Of a DNA stretch of 40,636 nucleotides, positions 25,222-34,108 are shown piece after piece (within the stretch, counting starts at the first letter, position 1; every line of letters starts with the position of its first letter). The notes under the pieces are model-generated. The model was not told the DNA's origin. It did not search any database and saw nothing but the letters and a program-made list of their open reading frames with translations. A program made the translations under genes and the position numbers. Source of the DNA: CAZYQW01 sp964649825 (GTDB lineage: Bacteria > Planctomycetota > B15-G4 > JADJEK01). Where the stretch lies: contig CAZYQW010000088.1 of assembly GCA_964649825.1 (NCBI GenBank), positions 1 to 40,636 on the forward strand. Reading direction: 5' to 3'.

Positions 25222-26334
25222 GTGGATCGTGTCGCGAAAGTCCTGATCGCCGTCCTGCTGGGCGCCGTGATCGGCGCCTACTTCGTGCCACAGGTCGAAA
25301 CGTGGATGAATCCGACGCCCGACCCCGTGTCGCGTGCGATCAGCCCCCGCGGCGAGCTCGCAGCGGGCGAAGCACGCACGATCGAGCTCTTCCGCGACGC
25401 CTCGCCGTCCGTCGTCTTCATCACGACGATCGTTCGTCAACGAGTCGGTCTGTTCTCGTCGTACGCCACCGACGTCAAGGCCGGGGAGGGGTCGGGATTC
25501 GTATGGGACGAGGCCGGACACATCGTCACCAACTTCCACGTGATCGGCGTTCGCGGGCTGTCGGGAGCACGCGTCACGTTGAACGATCGAACCACGTACG
25601 ACGGCATCGTGATCGGCGCCTCGCCCGAGAACGACCTCGCCGTGCTGAAGATCGACGCACCCCGATCGAAGCTCCGTCCGGTCAAGGTCGGGACGAGCCA
25701 CGACCTCCAGGTCGGACAGGACGTCCTCGCGATCGGCAATCCCTTCGGTTGGGACCAGACCCTCACGCGCGGCGTGGTTTCCGCGCTCGGCCGGACGATC
25801 GAGAGCGTGAGCGGAGCCCAGATCGAGGATGTGATCCAGACCGACGCGGCGGTGAACCCGGGCAACTCCGGGGGGCCGCTGCTCGACAGCTCCGGTCGCT
25901 TGATCGGCGTCAACACCGCGATCGCGAGCCCGACGGGAGCGAGCGCCGGGATCGGCTTCGCGGTCCCCGTGGACACCGTCAACCGAATCGTCCCGCAGCT
26001 CATCGCACACGGTCGGGTCGTGCGGCCTCAGCTCGGGGTGAAGGTCATCGATCGCGACACCGAGCTGCTCGGGATCGACGGGCTCCACGTCCGCGAGGTG
26101 GAGCCCGATTCCGGGGCGTTCGCGGCCGGAATGCGCGGGATGACCCTGGATCGGCGCGGCCATGACGTTCTCGGCGACATCATCGTGGAGTTGAACCAAA
26201 CCAAGGTCACGTCCATCGATGCTCTCCACGATCAGCTCGAGAAGCACCAGCCAGGCGACGAGGTCGACGTGAAGGTGATCCGCGACGGGAAGGAGATGGT
26301 CCTGCGCGTGAAGCTCCAGGCCCCCAAGATCTGA
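25222..26334 (+). CDS. HtrA/DegS-like serine protease with PDZ domain
   Basis: 370 aa from GTG 25222 with GGAGA about 5 bp upstream. An uncleaved N-terminal anchor (VAKVLIAVLLGAVIGAYFV) places the enzyme in the periplasm. Trypsin-like domain: His 106 in TNFHV, Asp 138 in ENDLAVLKI, Ser 216 in NPGNSGGPLLD, all three triad residues present. GIGFAVPVDTVNRIV closes the protease domain. One PDZ domain follows at about 270-365 (LHVREVEPDSGAFAAGMRG, then LGDIIVELNQTKV, then HQPGDEVDVKVIRDGK). The single PDZ and membrane anchor match DegS-like members more than DegP. The likely role is envelope protein quality control or regulated proteolysis. Confidence 0.94.
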   Translation: MDRVAKVLIAVLLGAVIGAYFVPQVETWMNPTPDPVSRAISPRGELAAGEARTIELFRDASPSVVFITTIVRQRVGLFSSYATDVKAGEGSGFVWDEAGHIVTNFHVIGVRGLSGARVTLNDRTTYDGIVIGASPENDLAVLKIDAPRSKLRPVKVGTSHDLQVGQDVLAIGNPFGWDQTLTRGVVSALGRTIESVSGAQIEDVIQTDAAVNPGNSGGPLLDSSGRLIGVNTAIASPTGASAGIGFAVPVDTVNRIVPQLIAHGRVVRPQLGVKVIDRDTELLGIDGLHVREVEPDSGAFAAGMRGMTLDRRGHDVLGDIIVELNQTKVTSIDALHDQLEKHQPGDEVDVKVIRDGKEMVLRVKLQAPKI

Positions 26335-26362
26335 ACGAGGCGTCACGCTTCATGAACGAGAG

Positions 26363-26402
26363 CGGCCGTCGGCGGGGACCGCTTGGTCCCGGCGGACGGC
26401 CG
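26363..26402. terminator. Shared terminator hairpin between convergent genes
   Basis: A long hairpin lies between the stops of the HtrA gene (plus) and the TPR protein (minus). The arms are cggccgtcggcggggacc and ggtcccggcggacggccg, with 16 of 18 positions paired and a 4-nt loop. A run of eight A follows at about 26427-26434, which reads as T8 just after the minus-strand gene. It probably serves both strands. Confidence 0.6.
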
Positions 26403-26443
26403 GTTGCCGGCGCGTGCAAGGCGTCGGAAAAAAAAGGTGTCTT

Positions 26444-27238
26444 CTATCTCTGCGTCGCGCCGCTCTCGAACTGACGGAGCTGAGCGAGTAGCGCCGCGCG
26501 CAGCCGCGGGTTCTCGTTGCCGATCGCGACGATCGCTCGCTTCTGCGTGACGATCGCGGCGTCGACGTCCCCCGTTCGAAACTGGGCGAGCGCGAGCGTG
26601 TCGAGGACTCCCGGCACGCGGTTTCCCGTCATCTCATTGGCCCGCGCGGCGAGGCGCAGGGCGCGGTGGCCGTCCGGGATCGCGACGTCCTCCTGGCGGA
26701 GGAGCTCCCACGCGAGGTTGTTCATGCCGGTCACGACGTCGGCGGCGTCGAACGAGAGAGCAACTCGGCCCTGGACGTCGCCGAAGCGGAACTCGAGGTC
26801 GAACTCGTCGACCGGCTCCCGCGCCAGGAACGCGACGGCGAGCTGTGGAACGTGCGAGCTGCCGTCGACGCGTTCGAAGGACACGCGGATCGCGGGGCCA
26901 TCACCGGAGAGCGTCAGGAACACCGTGTCCTCGGTGATCTCGAGGCCGACGTCGTAACCGCCGGCTTCGACGTACAGATCGCCGATCGCGAACGGGCGGA
27001 TCGCCTCCAGCCGGCCGACCCGGCTCAGATGGAGCTCGTTCAGCGCGGCCCGAATCGTCGGGGTTTCCGTCGTCTTCCGGAACTCTTCGGCCGTCATGCG
27101 CGGCGCGGCGATTTCGAACCGGATCGCCTCGGCACCGAAGATCGACACCGCCGTCGTGTAGGTGCGAGGCGGCTCCGCCGCCGCATGCGAGAACAGAAGG
27201 GCCGCCCACGTCGAGGCGATCCAAGCCAGTGTCTTCAT
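26444..27238 (-). CDS. Secreted protein with C-terminal TPR-like repeats
   Basis: 264 aa. The start chosen is the ATG complementary to 27236-27238, because GGAGG lies about 7 bp upstream; an ATG 6 bp earlier overlaps that site. Signal peptide MKTLAWIASTWAALLFSHAAA. Residues about 22-170 are beta-rich with no family I recognise (YTTAVSIFGAEAIRFEIAAPRMTAEEFRKT in outline). Residues about 180-260 are helical: MNNLAWELLRQEDVAIPDG, then ALRLAARANEMTGNRVPGVLDTLALAQFRTGDVDAAIVTQKRAI in outline. This is the usual TPR form of planctomycete exported proteins. Periplasmic or extracellular; function unknown. Confidence 0.75.
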   Translation of the reverse strand: MKTLAWIASTWAALLFSHAAAEPPRTYTTAVSIFGAEAIRFEIAAPRMTAEEFRKTTETPTIRAALNELHLSRVGRLEAIRPFAIGDLYVEAGGYDVGLEITEDTVFLTLSGDGPAIRVSFERVDGSSHVPQLAVAFLAREPVDEFDLEFRFGDVQGRVALSFDAADVVTGMNNLAWELLRQEDVAIPDGHRALRLAARANEMTGNRVPGVLDTLALAQFRTGDVDAAIVTQKRAIVAIGNENPRLRAALLAQLRQFESGATQR

Positions 27239-27584
27239 CTCCATCCTCCGAGCATCTCGTCCATCTCGTCCAACCTCGTGACCGCGAGCAAGTCCGACCG
27301 CAGCCACGTGCGGCGCGTTTCGGAACCCGCGTCTTCACCGTCGCCTTCATCGGCAAAACCGGGCGCTCCCTGTCGGACTTGAACCGTTTTTTTTCTCAAG
27401 GCCGATTCTGCGAGAAGACGAAAGCCGCCGTCGGGAGCACGCAGACCACCTCGATTCGCATCCACGCAGCTCCGACGACAGACACGCGCCACCAAGAGCG
27501 TCGAGGACGATCTCAGCGTCCCAGCGAGCCGCTCGGTCCGCGGCGCACTTGGTTGGAAGACTTCTTCAACACGAGAGGATGGGA
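27239..27584. promoter_or_regulatory. Divergent intergenic region (346 bp) before the giant repeat genes
   Basis: It lies between the minus-strand TPR gene and the first giant repeat gene and must hold the promoter of the repeat operon. A run of eight T at 27387-27394 stands out. A small imperfect hairpin (gttggaag/cttcaac) at about 27552-27570 sits just before the ribosome site of the repeat gene. No clear -35/-10 pair was found. Confidence 0.35.
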
Positions 27585-30500
27585 ATGAAGATTTCGATGA
27601 ACCGGTGGATCCGTGGAGCCGCGCTCCTTGCCGCGGCGTGCCTTGTCGCGCCGACGGCCCACGCAGCAAAGGTGACGAGCGCCGACATCAAGAACGGCAC
27701 GATCAAGAACGTCGATCTCAGCGACGCGACCATCGAAGGCGACAAGCTCGCCGCTGACACTCTGGGGAGCGACCAGATCGCGCCCGATGCGATCACGGAT
27801 TCGGAGCTTGCCGATAACGCGGTCGACACCGCGGCGATCCAGGACGGCGCGGTGACCGGCGCCAAGATCGGCGCGGGTGCGATCAACGACGCGCACATGG
27901 CGGCCGACACCGTGACCGCCGCGTTGCTGGCGGCGGATTCGGTCGGCGCGTCGGAGCTCGCGGATGACGCCGTCGACACGGCGGCGATCCAGGACGGCGC
28001 GGTCACGACGGCCAAGATGGCGATGAACTCCGTCGGCAGCGGCCACGTCGCCGACGGATCGATCTCCGACACGCAGATCAGCGACGACAGCCTCACGGCC
28101 TCCTCGCTGGCCGCGGATTCGGTCGGCGCGTCCGAGCTCGCGAACGGCGCGGTCGACACCGCGGCGATGCAGGACGGCGCGGTGACGGCGGCGAAGATCG
28201 CGGCCGACGTGCTCGGCGACGGACACGTGACGGACGACGCGTTGACGGCGGCCTCGCTGGCCGCGAACTCGGTCGGTTCGTTGGAGCTGGCGGACGACGC
28301 GGTCGACACCGCGGCGGTGCAGGACGGCGCGGTGACGGCGGCGAAGATGGCGGCCGACGTGCTCGGCGACGGGCAGGTGACGGACAACGCGCTGACGGCG
28401 GCCTCGCTGGCCCCCGACTCGGTCGGGGCGAGCGAGCTGTCCGACGCCGCGGTCGACACCGCCTCGATGCAGGATGGCGCGGTCACGACCGCGAAGATCG
28501 CCGACAACGCGGTGACCGCGGCGAAGGTCGCGGCCGATGCGCTCGCCGACGGCCAGGTGATGGACGACGCGCTGACGGCGGCCTCGCTGGCCGCGAACTC
28601 GGTGGGCTCGTCGGAGCTGGCGGACAACGCGGTCGACACCGCGGCGATCCAGAACGACGCGGTCACCACCGCGAAGATCCTCGACGGCACGATCCAGGCG
28701 AGCGACCTCGCGGCCGACGTCCTCGGCGACGGTCACGTCATGGACGACGCGCTGACGGCAGCGTCGCTGGCCGCGAACTCGGCCGGCGCGTCGGAGCTCG
28801 CGGACGACGCGGTCGACACCGCGGCGCTCCAGGCCGGCGCGGTGACCGGCCCGAAGATCGCGGCGGACACGCTCGGCGACGGACAGGTGGCCGACAACGC
28901 CCTGACGGCGGCGTCGCTCGCGGCGGATTCCGTCGGCGCGACGGAGCTGGCGGACAACGCGGTCGACAGCGCCGCGATCATCGGCGACTCGGTCACGTCG
29001 GCGAAGATCGCGGCCAACGCGGTCACTGGGGCGAAGGTCGCGGCGGACGTCCTCGGTGACGGCCACGTGATCGACAACGGGCTGACCGCGGCGTCGCTGG
29101 CGACCAACTCGGTCGGAGCCTCAGAGCTGGCGGACGGATCGGTCGACACCGCGGCGCTCCAGGACGGCGCGGTAACCGCGGCGAAGGTCCCGGCCGACGT
29201 GCTGGGCGACGCCCAGGTGACGGACGACGCGCTGACGGCGGCGTCGCTGGCCGCGAACTCGGTCGGCGCTTCGGAGCTGGCGGACGACGCGGTCGACACC
29301 GCGGCGCTCCAGGACGGCGCCGTCACGAGCGCGAAGGTGGTCGACGGGACACTCGTCGCCGCCGACTTCGCCGCCGACGTGCTGGGCGACGGTCAGGTCA
29401 CGGACGATGCGCTGACCGCCGCCTCGCTGGCCGCGAACTCGGTCGGGGCCTCGGAGCTGGCGGACGACGCGGTCGACACCGCGGCGATCCAGGACAACGC
29501 GGTGACCGGCGCGAAGATCGCGGCCGACACGCTGACCGACGCGAACTTCATGGCGGACGGCATCACGGCGGCATCTCTCGCGGCGAACTCGGTCGCGGCG
29601 TCGGAGCTGGCGAACGACGCGGTCGACACCGCGGCGATCCAGGACGACGCGGTCACCACCGCCAAGATCGCCGACGGCTCGGTCGCGGGCGCCGACGTCG
29701 CAGCGGACGTGATCACCGACGCCCACATCGCGGACGAGAGCCTGACGTCGAGCTCGCTCGCCCCTGGGGCGGTGACGAGCTCCGAGCTGGCCGACAACGC
29801 GGTCGATACCGCCGCCCTCCAGAACAACGCGGTGACCGGCGCGAAGCTCGCGAGCGGTTTCATCAACGACAGCTTCGTCGTGGACGACAGCCTCACGGCC
29901 GCGTCGCTCGCCACGAACTCGGTCGGAGCCGATGAGCTCGCCGACAACTCGGTGGACGCCGCGGCGATCCAGGCGAACGCGGTCACCTCCTCGAAGGTGG
30001 TGGACGGCTCGATCGCGTGGGCCGACGTCGACGCGTCGGACTCGGGCTGGGTCGTGAACGGCTTTACCAACGGCCTGCGCATGGGCGCGCTGACCGCGGG
30101 CGGCAACACGATCCAGGGCAGCTCGTCGGTGAAGATGCTGATCGACTCCGACAACGACGACGTCGACAACAGCACGTCGGCGACGTTCGAGGTGCGTCAC
30201 GCGACGTCGACCGGCACCGAGGGCTTGTTCCGCGTGCGTGAGACGGGCGACATCGACCACCTCGGCACGACCGTGTCGGGGAGCCAGACGTTCGACCTCG
30301 CCGAGTACTTCCCGACCACGGAGGCCGTCGAGCCGGGTGACGTCGTCATCGTCATCGACGACCCGTCGACGCCGGGCACGGTCGCGCGTTCGTTCGCTCC
30401 GTATCAGTCGGCGGCGATCGGCGTGGTGACGACGAAGCCGGGCATCATCCTCGGCGGCGCGTACTCCGACGAGGTCTACTTCCCCGAGATGGTGCAGGCC

Positions 30501-30803
30501 GAGAGCCTGGCCCATCAGATGGGCGACCTCGAAGCGGCGGCGGCGATCCGCGTGCAGATCGAGGCAGGCGTCGCGGCGCTTCCCCGCGCGGCGGTCGCCC
30601 TCGCGGGGCGCGTTCCGGTGAAGGTCTCGACCGAGAACGGCCCGATCCACGTGGGTGACCTTCTGACCACCTCGAGCACTCCGGGTCACGCGATGAAGTT
30701 CATGCCGGGCGCGACCTCGGGCGAGGGCGTCATCCTCGGCAAGGCGCTTCAGTCGCTCGCTTCCGGCAGCGGCACGGTCCTCATGCTCGTTTCCAACTTC
30801 TGA
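27585..30803 (+). CDS. Giant secreted decad-repeat fibre-like protein A
   Basis: 1072 aa from ATG 27585, chosen because AGAGG lies about 7 bp upstream; an in-frame ATG at 27579 and a TTG at 27549 also exist. The signal peptide ends PTAHA. Residues 32-811 are 78 uninterrupted ten-residue units, for example ASELADDAVD, TAAIQDGAVT, AAKIAADVLG, DGHVTDDALT, AASLAANSVG. A hydrophobic residue sits at position 4 and Val/Ile/Leu at position 9 of almost every unit. The spacing of 5 resembles pentapeptide-repeat helices, but a trimeric fibre is equally possible. The C-terminal 260 residues are a globular domain (TFDLAEYFP, VVTTKPGIILGG, GRVPVKVS, GDLLTTSSTPGHAM, VILGKALQS). Similar repeat plus C-terminal modules occur in phage appendages and bacterial surface proteins. 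The likely role is an adhesive or structural surface rod. It probably forms an operon with its paralogue 24 bp downstream. Confidence 0.85.
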   Translation: MKISMNRWIRGAALLAAACLVAPTAHAAKVTSADIKNGTIKNVDLSDATIEGDKLAADTLGSDQIAPDAITDSELADNAVDTAAIQDGAVTGAKIGAGAINDAHMAADTVTAALLAADSVGASELADDAVDTAAIQDGAVTTAKMAMNSVGSGHVADGSISDTQISDDSLTASSLAADSVGASELANGAVDTAAMQDGAVTAAKIAADVLGDGHVTDDALTAASLAANSVGSLELADDAVDTAAVQDGAVTAAKMAADVLGDGQVTDNALTAASLAPDSVGASELSDAAVDTASMQDGAVTTAKIADNAVTAAKVAADALADGQVMDDALTAASLAANSVGSSELADNAVDTAAIQNDAVTTAKILDGTIQASDLAADVLGDGHVMDDALTAASLAANSAGASELADDAVDTAALQAGAVTGPKIAADTLGDGQVADNALTAASLAADSVGATELADNAVDSAAIIGDSVTSAKIAANAVTGAKVAADVLGDGHVIDNGLTAASLATNSVGASELADGSVDTAALQDGAVTAAKVPADVLGDAQVTDDALTAASLAANSVGASELADDAVDTAALQDGAVTSAKVVDGTLVAADFAADVLGDGQVTDDALTAASLAANSVGASELADDAVDTAAIQDNAVTGAKIAADTLTDANFMADGITAASLAANSVAASELANDAVDTAAIQDDAVTTAKIADGSVAGADVAADVITDAHIADESLTSSSLAPGAVTSSELADNAVDTAALQNNAVTGAKLASGFINDSFVVDDSLTAASLATNSVGADELADNSVDAAAIQANAVTSSKVVDGSIAWADVDASDSGWVVNGFTNGLRMGALTAGGNTIQGSSSVKMLIDSDNDDVDNSTSATFEVRHATSTGTEGLFRVRETGDIDHLGTTVSGSQTFDLAEYFPTTEAVEPGDVVIVIDDPSTPGTVARSFAPYQSAAIGVVTTKPGIILGGAYSDEVYFPEMVQAESLAHQMGDLEAAAAIRVQIEAGVAALPRAAVALAGRVPVKVSTENGPIHVGDLLTTSSTPGHAMKFMPGATSGEGVILGKALQSLASGSGTVLMLVSNF
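27678..30017 (+). repeat. Coding tandem array: 78 units of 30 bp in protein A
   Basis: Exactly 2340 bp, i.e. 78 decad codon units with no indel. Units carrying the SELAD-type motif are numbers 5, 10, 16, 21, 26, 32, 38, 43, 49, 54, 60, 65, 71 and 76, so larger repeats of 5 or 6 units (150 or 180 bp) run through the array. Several of these are nearly identical at DNA level (ctgacggcggcctcgctggc recurs with few changes). Confidence 0.9.
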
Positions 30804-30827
30804 CGGACCCAGCGAACGGAGGACTGA

Positions 30828-33800
30828 ATGATGCAGCACATTGCGTACAAGGCGGCTTTGCTCGCCGGAATCGGCCTCTTGATCGCGGCTCCGAGCGCGG
30901 AAGCAGCGAAGGTCACGAGCAAGCAGATCCTCGACGGGACGATCCTGAACGAGGACATCAGCGGAGGTGTCGCGGGCGCGAAGTTCGCGATCGACACGAT
31001 TACGGCCGACCAGATCGATGCCGACGCGATCGGAGCTTCCGAGCTCGCGGACGCGTCGGTCGATACGGCCGCGTTCCAGGACGAAGCAGTGACGGCGGAC
31101 AAGATCGCGGCTGGTGCGGTCACCGCGGCGCACGTCGCCGAGGACTCGATCACCGGCGCGTCCATCGCGGCCGAAGCGGTCGGCGGCTCCGAGCTGGCGG
31201 ACGACGCGGTCGACACCGCGGCGGTCCAAGACGGCGCGGTCACGGCGGCGAAGATCGCCTCCGGCGCGGCGACGACGAGCCGATTCGTCGTGGACTCGCT
31301 GACCGACGGCGACTTCTCGGCCGGCGGCGTCGGTGCGTCGTCGTTGGCGGCGGACGCGGTGGGCTCCTCGGAGCTGGCGGACGACGCGGTCGACACCGCG
31401 GCGATCGAGGACGGCGCGGTGACCGCCGTCAAGACGTCGCTGGTGGACGCGCTGACCGACACGCACTTCGCGGACGACGGCCTGACGGGGTCGTCGTTGG
31501 CGGCGGGCTCGGTTGGAGCGAGCGAGCTGTCCGACGGCTCGGTCGACACGGCGGCAATCCAGGATGGTGCCGTCACGTCGGCGAAGATGTCGCTCGTGGA
31601 CGGGTTGACGGACGCGCACTTCGCGGACGACAGCCTCACGGCGTCGTCGCTGGCGGCGGACTCGGTGGGTTCCTCGGAGCTGGCCGACGGCGCGGTCGAC
31701 GCGGCGGCGATCCAGAGCGGTGCGATCACCACGGCGAAGATCGCCGACAACGCGGTCGGAGCCAACGACGTCGCGGCGGACACGCTCGGCGACGGGCAGT
31801 TCGCGGACGACGCCCTGAACTCCGTTTCGCTCGCCGCGAGTTCGGTCGAGAGCTCGGAGCTCGCGGACGCTGCGGTGGACACCGCGGCTATCGCCGCGGA
31901 CGCCGTAACCTCGGCCAAGATCGCGGATCAGGCGATCACGGGGGCGGACCTTGGGATCACGGACGCATTGACCGACGCGCACTTCACGGACGACGGGTTG
32001 ACCGGTGCGTCGCTGGCCGCGGACTCCGTCGCGGCCGCCGAGCTCGCGGACGAGTCGGTCGACACCGCGGCGATCCAGGACGGCGCGGTGACGCTCGTCA
32101 AGACCACTCTCACGGACGCGTTGACCGACGCGCACTTCACGAACGACGGGCTGACCGCCGCGTCGCTGGCCGCGGACTCCGTCGCGGCCGCCGAGCTCGC
32201 GAACAGCTCGGTCGACACGGCGGCGATCCAGGACGGCGCGGTCACGGCGGTCAAGATCCCCGATGGGACGTTGGACGGATCGGACTTCGCGGAGGACACG
32301 CTCGGCGACGGACAGTTCGCGGACGACGGTCTCACGGCGGCGTCGCTGGCGGAGAATTCCGTCGGGTCCGAGGAGCTGGACAGCGACGCGGTCGACACCC
32401 CGGCGATCGTCAATGGGGCGGTAACGGGCGCGAAGTTCGCGAATCACACCCTCGGCGATGGACAGTTCACGGACAACGGCCTCACGGCGGCTTCGCTCGC
32501 GCCAGGATCGGTGGAGAGCTCGGAGCTGGCGGACGGCGCGGTCGACACCGCGGCGATCCAGGACGACGCGGTCAGTTCGGCCAAGGTCGGCGACGGTTCG
32601 CTGACGGCGGCCGACGTCGCGGCCGACCTCTTCGGCGACGCAGCGTTCGCGGAGAACAGCCTCTCGGCCTCGTCGCTCGCTCCGAACTCGGTGGGGAGCA
32701 GCGAGCTGGCGGACGGATCGGTCGACACGGCCGCGTTCGCGGCGGGAGCGGTGACGTTCGCGAAGATGGCGTCGACCATGTTCGACGAGGGCGACGTCGC
32801 CGCCGACACGATCACGGTTCGCGCCCTCGCGGCGAACTCGGTGGGAGCGTCGGAGCTCGCGGACGCGGCGGTCGACACCGCGGCCTTCGCGAACGGTGCG
32901 GTCACGTCGGCCAAGATCGTCGACGGGGCCGTGACGGCGACGAAGCTGGCCTTGGACTCGATCACGGACCTGGACGTCGCGGATGACGCGATCACGGCCG
33001 GTTCGCTGGCCGCGAACTCGGTGACGTCGTCCGACCTGGCCGCCGGCGCGGTCGACACGGACGCGATCCAGGCGGAAGCGGTGACGGCGGCGAAGGTGGC
33101 GCTGGACACGGTCACCGACGCGAACGTCGCGGCCGACAGTCTCGGCGCCTCCTCGCTCGCGACGGACTCGGTCGAGGCGGACGACCTCGGCGGCGGAGCG
33201 GTCGACGAAGCGGCCATTCAGGACGACACGATCGACTCGATCAAGATCGAGCAGGCGACGCTCCGTCAACCGGACTTCGACGTGACGGACGCCGACTGGA
33301 CCACGCTCGGTTTCCCGAACGGACTCGTGCTCGGCAACGTGAAGGTGGTCGGAACGACGATCTCGAGCGGCACCACGATCGCGGCGCTGATCGACGGCAA
33401 CGACGACGACTCGAACAGCGGCGTCAACGCGGTCTTCGAAGTGCGGCACAACCCGGACGAGGGTCTCTTCCGGGTGCGCGAGAACGGCGACCTCGAACAG
33501 AAGGGCACCAACTTCGCGGGCAGCATGACGTTCGACCTCGCCGAGTACTTCCCCATCGACGCCGACGTCCAGCCGGGCGAAGTCGTGGTGGCGGTGGATC
33601 ACGCGACGATCCCGGGACTCGTGCGCCGCTCGACGACGAACGTCGACCCGGCCGTCGTCGGCGTGGTCACGACGAACCCGGGGATCATCCTCGGAGGCGG
33701 CTTCTCGGACGAGGTCTTCTTCCCCGAGCTCGCCAAGGCGGAGAAGAACGCGCTCGCCGAGGGCGACGTCGAGGCCGCGACGCAGATCCGAGCCCAGATC

Positions 33801-34043
33801 GAGGCCGGCCTCGCCGAGCTGCCGCGCACCGCGGTCGCTCTCCGGGGACGCGTCCCGGTCCGGGTGACGGACGAAGGCGGCCCGATCGCGCCGGGTGACC
33901 TGCTCACGACGGCGGGCACGCCGGGTCACGCGATGCGCTACGAGCCAGGCACGAGCCCCTCGCGCGGCGTCGTGATCGGCAAGGCGCTCGAGTCGCACGT
34001 CGGCGGGATGGGCAAGATCCTGGTGCTCGTCGGGACCTACTGA
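30828..34043 (+). CDS. Giant secreted decad-repeat fibre-like protein B
   Basis: 1071 aa from ATG 30828. A second ATG at 30831 has better spacing to GGAGGA at 30818-30823. The signal peptide ends APSAEA. It is a paralogue of the preceding gene with the same architecture: 78 repeat units over 783 codons, then a C-terminal domain. The units are decads (SSELADDAVD, TAAIQDGAVT, DAHFADDSLT, ASSLAADSVG) except one 9-mer (unit 2) and four 11-mers (units 18, 23, 35, 40, of the form ...LVDALT). The repeats are more divergent than in protein A. The C-terminal domain shares VFEVRH, GLFRVRE, TFDLAEYFP, VVTTNPGIILGG, FPEL, GRVPVRV, GDLLTT, TPGHAM and VIGKALES with protein A, and has a helical insert rich in Ala/Glu before GRVPV. 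It is probably co-expressed with protein A and may co-assemble with it. A strong terminator follows. Confidence 0.85.
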   Translation: MMQHIAYKAALLAGIGLLIAAPSAEAAKVTSKQILDGTILNEDISGGVAGAKFAIDTITADQIDADAIGASELADASVDTAAFQDEAVTADKIAAGAVTAAHVAEDSITGASIAAEAVGGSELADDAVDTAAVQDGAVTAAKIASGAATTSRFVVDSLTDGDFSAGGVGASSLAADAVGSSELADDAVDTAAIEDGAVTAVKTSLVDALTDTHFADDGLTGSSLAAGSVGASELSDGSVDTAAIQDGAVTSAKMSLVDGLTDAHFADDSLTASSLAADSVGSSELADGAVDAAAIQSGAITTAKIADNAVGANDVAADTLGDGQFADDALNSVSLAASSVESSELADAAVDTAAIAADAVTSAKIADQAITGADLGITDALTDAHFTDDGLTGASLAADSVAAAELADESVDTAAIQDGAVTLVKTTLTDALTDAHFTNDGLTAASLAADSVAAAELANSSVDTAAIQDGAVTAVKIPDGTLDGSDFAEDTLGDGQFADDGLTAASLAENSVGSEELDSDAVDTPAIVNGAVTGAKFANHTLGDGQFTDNGLTAASLAPGSVESSELADGAVDTAAIQDDAVSSAKVGDGSLTAADVAADLFGDAAFAENSLSASSLAPNSVGSSELADGSVDTAAFAAGAVTFAKMASTMFDEGDVAADTITVRALAANSVGASELADAAVDTAAFANGAVTSAKIVDGAVTATKLALDSITDLDVADDAITAGSLAANSVTSSDLAAGAVDTDAIQAEAVTAAKVALDTVTDANVAADSLGASSLATDSVEADDLGGGAVDEAAIQDDTIDSIKIEQATLRQPDFDVTDADWTTLGFPNGLVLGNVKVVGTTISSGTTIAALIDGNDDDSNSGVNAVFEVRHNPDEGLFRVRENGDLEQKGTNFAGSMTFDLAEYFPIDADVQPGEVVVAVDHATIPGLVRRSTTNVDPAVVGVVTTNPGIILGGGFSDEVFFPELAKAEKNALAEGDVEAATQIRAQIEAGLAELPRTAVALRGRVPVRVTDEGGPIAPGDLLTTAGTPGHAMRYEPGTSPSRGVVIGKALESHVGGMGKILVLVGTY
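30918..33266 (+). repeat. Coding tandem array: 78 units in protein B
   Basis: 2349 bp, 78 units (73 decads, one 9-mer, four 11-mers). SELAD-type units fall at numbers 5, 10, 16, 21, 26, 32, 38, 43, 49, 54, 60, 65, 71 and 76, the same positions as in protein A. Confidence 0.9.
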
Positions 34044-34070
34044 GCGAACGACGAACTGGCTCCGATCCGA

Positions 34071-34094
34071 GGATCGCGGGATCGCGGGATCGCG
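34071..34094 (+). repeat. Short tandem repeat, ggatcgcg x3
   Basis: Three perfect 8-bp copies between the stop of protein B and the terminator hairpin. Non-coding. Confidence 0.85.
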
Positions 34095-34108
34095 GCGCAG
34101 AATCGTGG

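Noticed and set aside
27678..33266. CRISPR-like array of regular repeats
   Set aside because: The period is 30 bp without unique spacers, the repeats are in frame over more than 2.3 kb in each gene, and both genes have signal peptides and ribosome sites.
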